Below, in pieces: positions 33,120-42,026 of a stretch of DNA of 64,000 nt; the first letter of the stretch is position 1; every line of letters starts with the position of its first letter. Made by a program: the position numbers and the translations under genes. The DNA is from Lachnospiraceae bacterium. GTDB taxonomy: Bacteria; Bacillota; Clostridia; Lachnospirales; Lachnospiraceae. The notes below the pieces were generated by a model that worked only from the letters and a program-made list of their open reading frames with translations, ran no database searches and was not told where the DNA came from. The DNA is taken from assembly GCA_003979345.1 (NCBI GenBank), contig RYVZ01000015.1:12916-76915 (forward strand). Reading direction: 5' to 3'.

Positions 33120-33480
33120 CGCTTCTCCTCCCGTATACTGGCAGGAGCCCCGCCGGATACAGTCCGCCAAAGCGTTTTACCGCTCAGACAAAGCATGGAT
33201 AACAGCGCGCCGTTTTATTTTGGTTCCTGCCTTATTGATCATTTATTTGATGTGAGAAAAATCCGGCAGAAACTGCCTGAAGGAAACAAAAAAATGTTTC
33301 CATGTGCGAGCGCACATCATAAGAATTTTCTGATGTTTGTATCATAAAAGATCTTGCGCTTCCTGTCAACTGTTTTATCTCAAAAGCTTTCTTCCGAAAC
33401 GCTTCTTTTCCCTCCTTTTTTTGAATCCGTCCGCCATTCGTGCTATAATAGAATATACGATTATGAAGGGGGAAATTTTT
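33120..33480. other. divergent intergenic region
   Basis: Between the Rpn-like gene (minus) and the NUDIX gene (plus). Holds hairpins at 33282-33301 (GGAAACA / TGTTTCC) and 33302-33317 (ATGTGCG / CGCACAT) and the NUDIX promoter. No gene is supported; the open plus-strand frame across it lacks a ribosome binding site. Confidence 0.45.
33421..33449 (+). promoter_or_regulatory. promoter of the NUDIX gene
   Basis: TTGAAT (33421-33426), 17-bp spacer, TATAAT (33444-33449), about 30 nt before the start codon. Confidence 0.8.
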
Positions 33481-33912
33481 ATGACATCCGTTCGTTTTTA
33501 TGATGAGATTCCTGATGAACTATTGAAATTTGCAGTGATTCTTGCCGCACATGATGGTAAGTTGGTATTCTGCAAGCACCAAGAGCGCAATACATGGGAA
33601 ATTCCCGGCGGACACCGGGAAGCCGGCGAAACCATTTTATCAACGGCAAAAAGAGAATTATACGAAGAAACCGGCGCGCTCGATTTCGAGATCGCACCGG
33701 TCTGTGTCTATTCCGTTACAGCTCCCGGCAATTTTGACGGCAAAGAGTCCTTCGGTATGCTTTATCGTGCGGATATCACCCGCTTTGAGGCAGAACTGCA
33801 TAGTGAGATTGAAAAAATCATGATCACGGACCGGCTTCCTGAACAATGGACTTACCCCGAAATTCAGCCGAAGCTGTTGGCGGAAGCATCCCGCAGGGGA
33901 TTGATCAAGTGA
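33481..33912 (+). CDS. NUDIX hydrolase
   Basis: 143-residue pyrophosphohydrolase of the 8-oxo-dGTPase-like group. The Nudix box is complete: GGHREAGE...AKRELYEETGA (G-x5-E-x7-REUxEExGU). The start has AAGGGGG 8 nt upstream and a clean promoter. One of the few plus-strand genes. Its last 49 nt overlap the end of the converging phosphoesterase gene. Substrate (oxidised nucleotide, nucleotide sugar or other) not decided. Confidence 0.92.
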   Translation: MTSVRFYDEIPDELLKFAVILAAHDGKLVFCKHQERNTWEIPGGHREAGETILSTAKRELYEETGALDFEIAPVCVYSVTAPGNFDGKESFGMLYRADITRFEAELHSEIEKIMITDRLPEQWTYPEIQPKLLAEASRRGLIK

Positions 33913-35015
33913 ATCACGACATATTCCGAATGCTTTTCTGTTCTGACCGGATACCCCCATCCGGCAATGCCCGAAGTTACTACTTTCGTTAAGTCTCCCT
34001 CTTTGCGGCAGCCATAGGTCAGCTCATTCGTCTGAAATAGCTCCGCGAGCATACCTAACGGCCAAACCTGTCCGGCATGCGTATGCCCCGACAGCATCAG
34101 CCCGTATCCGCTTTCCATAACCTCCGCATACTCCACAGGCTGATGATCGATCAAAATCCATTCCTTATCCGCATCCGCACTCTCCACAAGCTGCGCAGCC
34201 GTTTTTCTCATATCGGGATCGTGTCCCCTGTCGGCGCGCCCGATCAGCACAAGTTCTCCGTTGATCTCACAAGCTTCATCCTCCAAAATACGCATACCGG
34301 CCTGTTCTATGGTATCCTTAAGCTCCGCCGCCGTGTATGCCGGATGATCTGAATATTCATTTTTATCATGGTTTCCATACACATAAAAGGTTCCATACCG
34401 GCTGCGGATATCTCCCATGACCGCAAACGCCTCTTTCATTTGCACAAGGCTCGTGCGCTCATCCACAATATCTCCGCCCAGTATGACGATATCAGGATTT
34501 TCACTTTCGATCAAAGCCGCCGCCCGTCTTAACTGTTCCGCATCCATCGTCGTCCCAAAATGCAGATCTGAAAAAAATACGATCGTATAACCTTCCTCCC
34601 GTATTTCACGCCCCGCCTCAACCGTATATTCCGTTTTGACGATCTGCCGCATATTCCAGCATCCGTAACCGACTACAGCTACAGCCGCCAGTACCGCTAT
34701 GATCCCGCTCCTGTAAAGTGCCTTCGCAAAAAACGGAAACCGTTTCTGCTTAAAACATTTCCGCACAACAAGCACGACTGCATCCTGTACCAAAAGAAAT
34801 ACTGCCAAATGCATCAATACCACAAACCACAACCCGTCGATATCGATGACTGGCAAAATCAGTATCGCACTGACTGCCGCTGCGATCAGAATCTGCTTTC
34901 TCTTAGACACTTTTTTTGCAAAAAAACAGACTCCCTTATAAGCCTTACGGCACAAATAAACAGCCGCCGACAGCATGACAGTCAGCGGCACGAGTATCCA
35001 GATCAAATACACCAT
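33864..35015 (-). CDS. membrane-associated metallophosphoesterase (YkuE-like)
   Basis: 383 residues. Three to four N-terminal membrane segments (to about residue 125) precede a calcineurin-like phosphoesterase domain with all metal-binding blocks: FFSDLHFGTT, LGGDIVD, YGNHDKNE and LSGHTHAGQ. YkuE-type enzymes act on lipids such as UDP-diacylglucosamine or related phosphodiesters; the substrate here is open. The GTG at 35018 or ATG at 35015 fits a GAGGAG site. Confidence 0.9.
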   Translation of the reverse strand: MVYLIWILVPLTVMLSAAVYLCRKAYKGVCFFAKKVSKRKQILIAAAVSAILILPVIDIDGLWFVVLMHLAVFLLVQDAVVLVVRKCFKQKRFPFFAKALYRSGIIAVLAAVAVVGYGCWNMRQIVKTEYTVEAGREIREEGYTIVFFSDLHFGTTMDAEQLRRAAALIESENPDIVILGGDIVDERTSLVQMKEAFAVMGDIRSRYGTFYVYGNHDKNEYSDHPAYTAAELKDTIEQAGMRILEDEACEINGELVLIGRADRGHDPDMRKTAAQLVESADADKEWILIDHQPVEYAEVMESGYGLMLSGHTHAGQVWPLGMLAELFQTNELTYGCRKEGDLTKVVTSGIAGWGYPVRTEKHSEYVVIHLINPLRDASANSFG

Positions 35016-35074
35016 CACATGCTCCTCTTTTGTTCACACCCCCGCCGCAATAAAACCCATGCGAAGGCTTCCTT

Positions 35075-35653
35075 TTATTGGTTCTCTTTCACTTTCTGCG
35101 GCTGAGGCTGATGTCTGTGGAAATGCACAAGCCCTGTCCGGTTTAATGCCACCATGACCGCCGGAATAAAAACAAGCTGCAATATGATGCCGGGAATTGC
35201 ATTCAAGAACGCTCCCGCCATAAATGCTTTCCATGTGAAACGGTTCCCGCCTAACCCTAAAAAGATCATCTGCACGAAGCCCCAAACGATGCGTCCGGAG
35301 AGCATCGCGATAAGCAGCGAACGGTATAACGCGATCACGCACTGCCACTTAGAACGCCCATACAAGAGTCCCGCAGCCAGTCCATACGTCATCAGTTCAA
35401 ACGCCATTGCCGCAGCCGTCGGGAACATCACCGGCATCGAAAACAGCACGGAGCGAAAGAGCGGGAGCACAAATCCCACGATAGCTCCATACTGCCAGCC
35501 GCAGATCAGACCGCACAAAAATACCGGAATATGCATCGGCAGCAACATATTGCCGATCCGCGGAATCTGACCCGTGAAAAACGGCAGCACGACCCCGATT
35601 GCCACAAACATGGCAGATAGCGTCATGTTTTTAATCGAACGATTCCATTTCAT
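35075..35653 (-). CDS. ECF transporter S component
   Basis: 192-residue membrane protein with six hydrophobic segments. The N-terminal segment (MTLSAMFVAIGVVLPFFTGQIP) includes the small-residue AxxxA-like pattern used to dock on EcfT, and PMHIPVFLCGLICGW is typical of vitamin S components. Vitamin specificity is not decided. No EcfA or EcfT gene is in the window, so it would use a shared energy module. Start at 35653 after AAAGGAG; no riboswitch is seen in the 85-nt gap upstream. Confidence 0.85.
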   Translation of the reverse strand: MKWNRSIKNMTLSAMFVAIGVVLPFFTGQIPRIGNMLLPMHIPVFLCGLICGWQYGAIVGFVLPLFRSVLFSMPVMFPTAAAMAFELMTYGLAAGLLYGRSKWQCVIALYRSLLIAMLSGRIVWGFVQMIFLGLGGNRFTWKAFMAGAFLNAIPGIILQLVFIPAVMVALNRTGLVHFHRHQPQPQKVKENQ

Positions 35654-35738
35654 CCTTAACACTCCTTTGCACTTCACCGCGTAAATCAGTCCGGACCGGG
35701 ACGTTACTCCCGGAACCGGCAGGCTCCGCTTTAGCCTC

Positions 35739-35999
35739 TTACGCCCTGCGGTACTTCCGGACAATCTTAACAATATAATAAATCCCTGCGATCCCGCCGC
35801 TGACTGCGCCCGTGATCAAAATGCCCTCGATCGTAAAATGCAGATATGACAGTGTGATAAAGCTTAAGATCAGTAACAGCAAAATCACATAACCTGCCGT
35901 ACACCCCACCATCAGGAAAAAACATAAAATATCTTTGATGATATCAATCGCGGAAAAGCGTCCCTCATCCCGCACGGTTCTTCGTTTCTTTTTTAACAT
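35739..35999 (-). CDS. small membrane protein
   Basis: 86 residues: a basic N-terminus (MLKKKRRTVRDEGRF), two hydrophobic segments (residues about 23-48 and 57-78) and a basic C-terminus. No family recognised. The start at 35999 has AGGAG close upstream; a longer start would run into the GH2 gene. Confidence 0.6.
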   Translation of the reverse strand: MLKKKRRTVRDEGRFSAIDIIKDILCFFLMVGCTAGYVILLLLILSFITLSYLHFTIEGILITGAVSGGIAGIYYIVKIVRKYRRA

Positions 36000-36039
36000 C
36001 CTGCTCCTCCGTGGTTTTGCTGTAGTCTGTCCGTATCTC

Positions 36040-37839
36040 TCATTCTGCACTGTCTATTGCATAAGGCTGATACTCCGCATAAAAATCACGCAGCACGGCA
36101 AATGCCATTTTACGCCTTCCATACGTGGAAATCAACCCCTTGGTATTATAATATTTCTGTGTAGCGGACGTTCTTCTCGGACAACGGAAGTCCCGTAAGA
36201 TCCAAGGCGTCATGCCCTTTATATAATCAATTTTTCGGATCTGCTGCGTCTGCTTTACATATATAAACGCCTGACACTCCTCAGTGCCCTTATCCGTGAC
36301 CGTCCCGTGATGTCCCGCAAGCGCATCCGCTCCGAATTCCGTTATGATCACAGGCTTTTTCGGATGGCTGTTCCCGAACAGCGCAGGCAGCATCGCAAAG
36401 TCCGCGACATACCAGCCGCAATATTCGTTAAGCCCGATGATATCAAGATATTCCTCCAGTCTGTCCTCGATCCGATTCTTGGCAAAATTAACCAGACATG
36501 CTGCCGAGACCGCTCTCGTATGATCAAGCCTGCGTACCGTCTTTGCCAGATCCCCCATGAACTTTAACCGCTCATCTGTATCCTGATTCTCGTTTCCCAC
36601 CGACCAGATGATCACGCTCGCGCGGTTAAAATCCCTTGTGATCAGCTCGCAGAGCTGATTTTCCGCATCCCGATAAGTCTCTTTTGATGAAAAATGAATA
36701 TTCCAGTATACCGGGATCTCCTCCCAGAGCAGAAGCCCCATCTCATCGGCAATCTGCGCCATTCTCTCACTGTGCGGATAATGCGCAAGCCGCATAAAAT
36801 TGCATCCCAGCTCCTTCGCAGTCAGGACGATCTCTATTCGCTCTTCATCGCTCAGCGCCTTTCCGTTTGCCGCGCTGTCCTCATGAAAGCAGACTCCCTT
36901 TAAGAAGATTGGTTCGCCGTTTAACAGGATATCCATGCCTTTGACGAGGAACTCGCGAAAACCGACCCTGTCTTTTACAACGTCTCCGGCGCAGCTTAAC
37001 GTCACGTCATACAATTTCGGATTCTCCGGCGACCAAAGCACGGGCGAAGCCTCTAATACAAGCTCTCCGACACCGTTTTCAATCGCTATCTCCTCTTTTA
37101 CGGCGAGTTCTTCGATCGTCAGCACTGCCTTTGCAGCGACCGGCTCGGACAACTGAACCTGCACCCGGATACTCCGAAACCCGCTGTCCGGTTCCAGTGC
37201 GATCTGAAACCGTTTCACATGAACAGCCGGCACCCGGATGATCTCAATATCCCGGTACACGCCCCCATAGTTAAACCAGTCCGTGACCGTGGTCGGAACC
37301 TGCTCTTCCCGTCTCGTGCTGTCTGCCTGGATCAATATCCGGTTCCTGGGCGTAAGCAGCTCCGTGATATCAAAGTAAAACGGCGTGGAACCTCCCTTGT
37401 GCATCCCCACATACATCTTATTCAGGAACACTCTGCACAGATAATTGACTGCACCGATTTTTAAGAATACGCGCTCATCCTCACTCTGCTTTGAAAAATA
37501 GAACGTGCGCGTAAAGATCACACTGCCCTCATAGAGCAGATATATATAGTCATTGGTATTAAAACAGCAGGGCAGCATCATGCGGTCCCACTCGTCAAAC
37601 GAATAATCGACCGGCAACAGGTTCCCGCCCTCGTCATAGTAGTTTTCCTCATACCATTTTGCACCGATACAGGTGTCATACTGGTCAACGGCGTAATGCC
37701 ATTCGCCGTTTAAGGATTCCTTCTTCCGGTATCTGTCATAGATCATACCATCTGCCAAAGCCTCATGCAGCTCATTCTTTTGTCCGTTTTCTTCTGTCCG
37801 GTCTGCTTCTGACATCTTTTTCTGTTTATCACTTTCCAT
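36040..37839 (-). CDS. GH2 glycoside hydrolase, probable beta-glucuronidase
   Basis: About 599 residues, cytoplasmic, with sugar-binding, Ig-like and TIM-barrel GH2 domains. Acid/base Glu in WSVGNEN and nucleophile Glu in IITEFGAD. WFNYGGVYRDIEI and the C-terminal TPWILRDFRCPRR and NTKG are typical of beta-glucuronidases; the N-x-K pair contacts the uronic carboxylate in that family. This suits removal of glucuronic acid from glucuronoarabinoxylan. The start is uncertain: ATG at 37839 has GGAGG 10 nt upstream, and other in-frame ATGs lie within 25 codons. Beta-galactosidase is a weaker alternative. Confidence 0.85.
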   Translation of the reverse strand: MESDKQKKMSEADRTEENGQKNELHEALADGMIYDRYRKKESLNGEWHYAVDQYDTCIGAKWYEENYYDEGGNLLPVDYSFDEWDRMMLPCCFNTNDYIYLLYEGSVIFTRTFYFSKQSEDERVFLKIGAVNYLCRVFLNKMYVGMHKGGSTPFYFDITELLTPRNRILIQADSTRREEQVPTTVTDWFNYGGVYRDIEIIRVPAVHVKRFQIALEPDSGFRSIRVQVQLSEPVAAKAVLTIEELAVKEEIAIENGVGELVLEASPVLWSPENPKLYDVTLSCAGDVVKDRVGFREFLVKGMDILLNGEPIFLKGVCFHEDSAANGKALSDEERIEIVLTAKELGCNFMRLAHYPHSERMAQIADEMGLLLWEEIPVYWNIHFSSKETYRDAENQLCELITRDFNRASVIIWSVGNENQDTDERLKFMGDLAKTVRRLDHTRAVSAACLVNFAKNRIEDRLEEYLDIIGLNEYCGWYVADFAMLPALFGNSHPKKPVIITEFGADALAGHHGTVTDKGTEECQAFIYVKQTQQIRKIDYIKGMTPWILRDFRCPRRTSATQKYYNTKGLISTYGRRKMAFAVLRDFYAEYQPYAIDSAE

Positions 37840-37998
37840 TTCAGACATGCCTCCGTTTTTTGCCGACCGGTCTGCGGTCACGTTTTTATTGTATCACTTT
37901 TGCTTCACGACCGCGTTTAATTCGTTTGCAAAGCTTTTGCTCCACTGTTGTTTCATAAAAAACAGCGCTTTTATGTTATCCTGTAATATCGCTTTCCT

Positions 37999-39522
37999 TT
38001 ATATCGGCGCTTTCGCCCATACGCTTCTGCCGTCATCCGTATACCCGCAGAGCACACGGCACATCGTACTGTTTTCAAAATCAAAAGCTTCCCCGATGAG
38101 CGCGGTGACGCCCGTGACCGATAAATCCTTTCTCCCGCGCACGATCTCATTGTCCGTGTTAGAAAACACGATCCACTCCCACGGCTGACCCTGACTACAC
38201 AGTTCCCTGTCCGTTTCCGTATGTTTCAGCGCCGTTTTCGATGGCGGTATCAAATCGGAAACTGCCGCTCCCTCCTTCCAGACCGGAACGCCATCCACAA
38301 TATCAAACCGGCAAATCTGTTCTCCTGCACCCTTTTCCCCTGCAAACGGTTCCGGCGACAGTACCGGCCAGTCATGGATAAAGTACATCCGCCGCACCAC
38401 CATATAATGCATCCGGTAAGAACGCCTGTCTTTCTTCTTCACCGGCTCATGACAAAGCGCTTTGGCGCCGTCTCTCACATGATGGACAAAATAATAAGCA
38501 TTCTCCGGTACATTATAAAATGGCACACCGTGTCCCGGCCCGCGGAATCCGTCAAAATGCCAGTCAGGATGATTCACTGTCTCTCTTTTCACGCCGCTCT
38601 TTGTCTCAGTTCCGGTCAATTGGAGAACCTCATCTTCACTCTGTGCTGCATATGGCTCTCCCGAGCCAAAGCAGTAACTCCCTGCAAGTTTCATGCCGAG
38701 AGATTCCCCGTCTAAATTCCTTCCATCCATATCACGGTAGGGGCCCTCTATTCTGCGGCTTAAGCCCACACGAATATCATAATCGTCCCCAAGCCATCCG
38801 TAAGAAAGAAATAAATAATAATTGCCATTATGCGGATTGCGGATGACCGCCGCTCCCTCCGGTCCGTCAATATAAGAGCCCGCCGGTTTGTGTGCAATGC
38901 GCTGTCCGAGTTCATGCGCATCTCCCGACAGACTGAGTCCTGTCTCAGCAGAAAGCTCTTTTAAGTAGATGCCTCCAAAAAAAGAACCATAGACCAGATA
39001 TTTCGCTCCACCCGCATCATCTGCCACATGCGGATCGATCGCATTCGGATACGAATTGTCCGTTCCCCATGTGTCAACGACAATACCTCTGTTTTCAAAC
39101 GGTCCTTCGGGATTGTCTGCCACAGCAAGATAAATGCGCGACTCCGAACTTCCAAACGCCCGTGTCGCAGAATAATATAAGCGGTATTCCCCGTTCACAT
39201 ACTCGGCGAACGGCGCCCAAAACCCCCGTGTTGGCGCATAACGACCGTTGTTCCGTGCTTCAGAGACCGCAGCATCGGACAAGGCATACCCGACAAACTC
39301 AAAATTCACCAGATCCCTGCTTTTCCGAATCGGAATGCCCTGCCGGTAGGGCGAAGTGATCGCTGCATCTGTCGCATAGGAATAATACAAACCACTTACA
39401 GGATCATAAAACATAGAGGGATCATGAGCTTCAAACAACGGATTCTTCATCCTGTCATGACAATTCAGCTGAAATCCCGGGTGTAAGACCTTCTCTTTCA
39501 TTACCGCAAGCTCCTGCTCCAT
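37999..39522 (-). CDS. GH43 arabinanase/arabinofuranosidase-type enzyme (cytoplasmic)
   Basis: 507 residues, no signal peptide. Five-bladed propeller GH43 with its three acidic residues: Asp34 (EAHDPSMF), Asp163 (NAIDPHV) and Glu222 (DGPEGAAV). The GFWAPFAEY block and the additional C-terminal beta-sandwich of about 130 residues resemble arabinan endo-1,5-alpha-L-arabinosidases. Start at 39522 has GGAGG 5 nt upstream. Probably acts on imported arabino-oligosaccharides. Confidence 0.87.
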   Translation of the reverse strand: MEQELAVMKEKVLHPGFQLNCHDRMKNPLFEAHDPSMFYDPVSGLYYSYATDAAITSPYRQGIPIRKSRDLVNFEFVGYALSDAAVSEARNNGRYAPTRGFWAPFAEYVNGEYRLYYSATRAFGSSESRIYLAVADNPEGPFENRGIVVDTWGTDNSYPNAIDPHVADDAGGAKYLVYGSFFGGIYLKELSAETGLSLSGDAHELGQRIAHKPAGSYIDGPEGAAVIRNPHNGNYYLFLSYGWLGDDYDIRVGLSRRIEGPYRDMDGRNLDGESLGMKLAGSYCFGSGEPYAAQSEDEVLQLTGTETKSGVKRETVNHPDWHFDGFRGPGHGVPFYNVPENAYYFVHHVRDGAKALCHEPVKKKDRRSYRMHYMVVRRMYFIHDWPVLSPEPFAGEKGAGEQICRFDIVDGVPVWKEGAAVSDLIPPSKTALKHTETDRELCSQGQPWEWIVFSNTDNEIVRGRKDLSVTGVTALIGEAFDFENSTMCRVLCGYTDDGRSVWAKAPI

Positions 39523-39613
39523 CTTCTCCTCCATTCCATGCCGCATCGATCCTGTACGCGCCGCTGCATATATTACCAGACATGACACTGCTTTTTGTAA
39601 CATGTAACCCTAT

Positions 39614-39689
39614 GAAGAATCCGCAAGCGGATTCTTCGAAAAACGCTTAGATGTTCTAGGGCGGCGTACCTCCGCCGCCCTAGAACATC
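39614..39689. terminator. double hairpin terminator
   Basis: 39650-39689: GATGTTCTAGGGCGGCG paired with its complement over a 6-nt loop, A/T runs on both sides. 39614-39637: GAAGAATCCGC AA GCGGATTCTTC. On the minus strand the first is followed by TAAGCGTTTTT. Ends the transcript of the anchored GH43 gene. Confidence 0.75.
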
Positions 39690-39699
39690 TTCGTTTTTT

Positions 39700-41910
39700 T
39701 TATTCATACACCCTGCTGCCCCAGATCGTCACCTGATTTTCAATTCCCATCGCGGTAAATACGACCGTCTCAATATCCGTATTTTCTACCGCCATCTCAA
39801 GTGTGACGCCGCTGTAGCTGACTCCGTCAAAGCTTAACGTGATATACGATGTCCCCGACTCTAACGTCCATGTTCCCGTGTAATCACCGCTGATCGTTCC
39901 GTCCTCCGCAAGCGTGATAAACTGCGGCTTTTTCGTCTCAAGGCTTTCATAATCGATCTCCAGTTCATGGATGATCATTTCATAATCGCCCGCAACCTGC
40001 GACGCGGAAAGCCCGTTTTGCGGCAGGCTCTCTCCTACAGTCTGATAAGGAGCCGCCACAAGCCATCCTTCCTTATTTACAAAGAGCTGGTGTACCTTAA
40101 CATAATGCCCTTCCGTACCGTTACTCGTGCGCGTATGGAATACGATATAAGAACGTCCATCCTCATCCACAAAGGCGGAATTATGTCCCTGAGCCACCTG
40201 CCCGGATAGGAAGTTTCTCCATTTATAGCCTCCGAAGAGACGCACGCCCCTGCTCATGTTAAAATTCATCGCATACGTGTCAAAGAACGCATCATTGCCG
40301 AGCGCATCCACATAACCGCCGTCCGGTGTCTCGGAGCGGAATACCCGCACGTTGTAACCGCGCGCCGCTTCCAGACCGCCATAGGAAATGAAAAGATAAT
40401 AATAATCACCGATCTTCTCTATGTAAGACGCTTCGCCTGACGCGTACATGCCGCCCGCAATCTTTTTTCCAAAATAAGCATCCGAGTGGATATCTGTTTC
40501 ATAGCTGACTGTATAATCACGCAGTCCTGTCTGTTCGTCAAGTTCGAGCATAAAGATCCCGCCCGACCAGGAACCGTAACTCATCCACAGATTTCCGTCA
40601 TCGTCATAAAATACGCAGGGGTCAATACAGTTCGGATACATATCTCCCCATTTATGATTATCGACGCCATTCGTCACATAGCGTTCCGGGATCTCCTCCT
40701 CTCCGGTCACAAGCGGAGCGTCCGTCAAGGCATAGTCGTCCGCATTAAATCCACCGTACACGATCGTACCCGCGTAATCATAAGGTCCCTCAAACGCATC
40801 CGCCGTCAAAAGAACAATATTCGATTTCCAATCATCCCCGTTTGCGCTTAAATACATGCAATACTTGTTCATGGCGGTATTATAAATAATATCCGGCGCC
40901 CAAAGATAACCGTTCCAACCATCGGCGCGATCGTCTAAGTTCCACTCCCTGATCTGCGCTTTGACTTCCTCGGTGAAATTGCCCTGTATCACGCTGTCCA
41001 TACTCGTCCAGTCCGTTAGATTTAGGGATGTCGCCCCACACAGAAAACTGCCGACAATATAGTAGGTGCCGTCCAAGTCACGGAAAATGGAAGGATCATG
41101 ACAGGTGACTTTCTGTGCGATCCTGATATGCTCCTGATCGATGACAAGCAGATCCTGAGACGCCTTAAAATTGATCACGGCACGCAGGATGATCTCCTGT
41201 CCCGCATACTGTACTTTCACATAGGGGCGGACCGTGATCTCCTCAATGTCCGCCGGGGCAGCCTGCACCGCAGCCGGCGTCAGCGTGCTCACGATCATGA
41301 CTGCGCTAAGGACAACGGCAAGCACATTCCCTGACATCTTCTTTTCCGGATTTTTCTGATTCTTCTTGCTTGCCTTGCTATTGGAACTATCTTTGCTCCC
41401 AGAACCGCCTTTACTGCCGCCTGCAGCGCCGCCGCCGTTTTTCCCGTTCCCTTTTTTCTTTTTTAGCAGGACCAGCACAACAACGACTACCGCTGCAACA
41501 ACCACGGCTCCGACAGCGATCCCGACAATCATTCCGGTCCCCATCCCCTGTGAGACATAAATCTCTCCGTCACCGACAAATACACCGGAAAGCTCATAGC
41601 TTGCGCCAGAAGCAATTTCGGGAAGTTCCGTCGGTGCGGAACCCTCAAAGGTTTCTATGATGCCGTCAGAATTGCTGTAAGTGAAGTCCGTCGCCGCCAG
41701 TGTCCAATGCTGTTTTGCATTCTCCACGAGAAGCGTGAAATGAATTTCCTCACCCGCGCGGTATTCTGCCTTATCGGTCTTGATCGTTACGGAAACCCCG
41801 CTCTCCGTCGATGTATTCGCCGTCTCTCCCTCTGCAAATGCCGTCATCGCAAGTGCCATGCCGAGCAGGCAAATACTAAGCCATGCCATGATACGTTTTT
41901 TCATTCTCAT
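39700..41910 (-). CDS. membrane-tethered GH43 arabinanase with split two-helix anchor
   Basis: About 736 residues in an unusual order: signal peptide; Ig-like domain of about 85 residues (VSVTIKTDKAEYRAGEEIHF); a membrane helix (GIAVGAVVVAAVVVVVLVLL) followed by KKKK; a G/S/N/K-rich linker; a second hydrophobic segment (NVLAVVLSAVMIVSTL, ending AAVQAAP); then a full GH43 domain (CHDPSIF, NCIDPCV, GEASYIE carry the three acids) and a C-terminal lipocalin-like domain typical of extracellular endo-arabinanases. The second segment also looks like a signal peptide. Likely trims arabinan at the cell surface. Confidence 0.85.
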   Translation of the reverse strand: MRMKKRIMAWLSICLLGMALAMTAFAEGETANTSTESGVSVTIKTDKAEYRAGEEIHFTLLVENAKQHWTLAATDFTYSNSDGIIETFEGSAPTELPEIASGASYELSGVFVGDGEIYVSQGMGTGMIVGIAVGAVVVAAVVVVVLVLLKKKKGNGKNGGGAAGGSKGGSGSKDSSNSKASKKNQKNPEKKMSGNVLAVVLSAVMIVSTLTPAAVQAAPADIEEITVRPYVKVQYAGQEIILRAVINFKASQDLLVIDQEHIRIAQKVTCHDPSIFRDLDGTYYIVGSFLCGATSLNLTDWTSMDSVIQGNFTEEVKAQIREWNLDDRADGWNGYLWAPDIIYNTAMNKYCMYLSANGDDWKSNIVLLTADAFEGPYDYAGTIVYGGFNADDYALTDAPLVTGEEEIPERYVTNGVDNHKWGDMYPNCIDPCVFYDDDGNLWMSYGSWSGGIFMLELDEQTGLRDYTVSYETDIHSDAYFGKKIAGGMYASGEASYIEKIGDYYYLFISYGGLEAARGYNVRVFRSETPDGGYVDALGNDAFFDTYAMNFNMSRGVRLFGGYKWRNFLSGQVAQGHNSAFVDEDGRSYIVFHTRTSNGTEGHYVKVHQLFVNKEGWLVAAPYQTVGESLPQNGLSASQVAGDYEMIIHELEIDYESLETKKPQFITLAEDGTISGDYTGTWTLESGTSYITLSFDGVSYSGVTLEMAVENTDIETVVFTAMGIENQVTIWGSRVYE

Positions 41911-42026
41911 TCCCACACCTTTCTATGATCCTCCGCCGAGTTTAGAAGTTATTTTCAGTCTTCGTGCACACTTCCTGTTCATCTATCGCGCACACTTCCT
42001 GTTCCGCCTCCACGCTGTGGCTGTTT

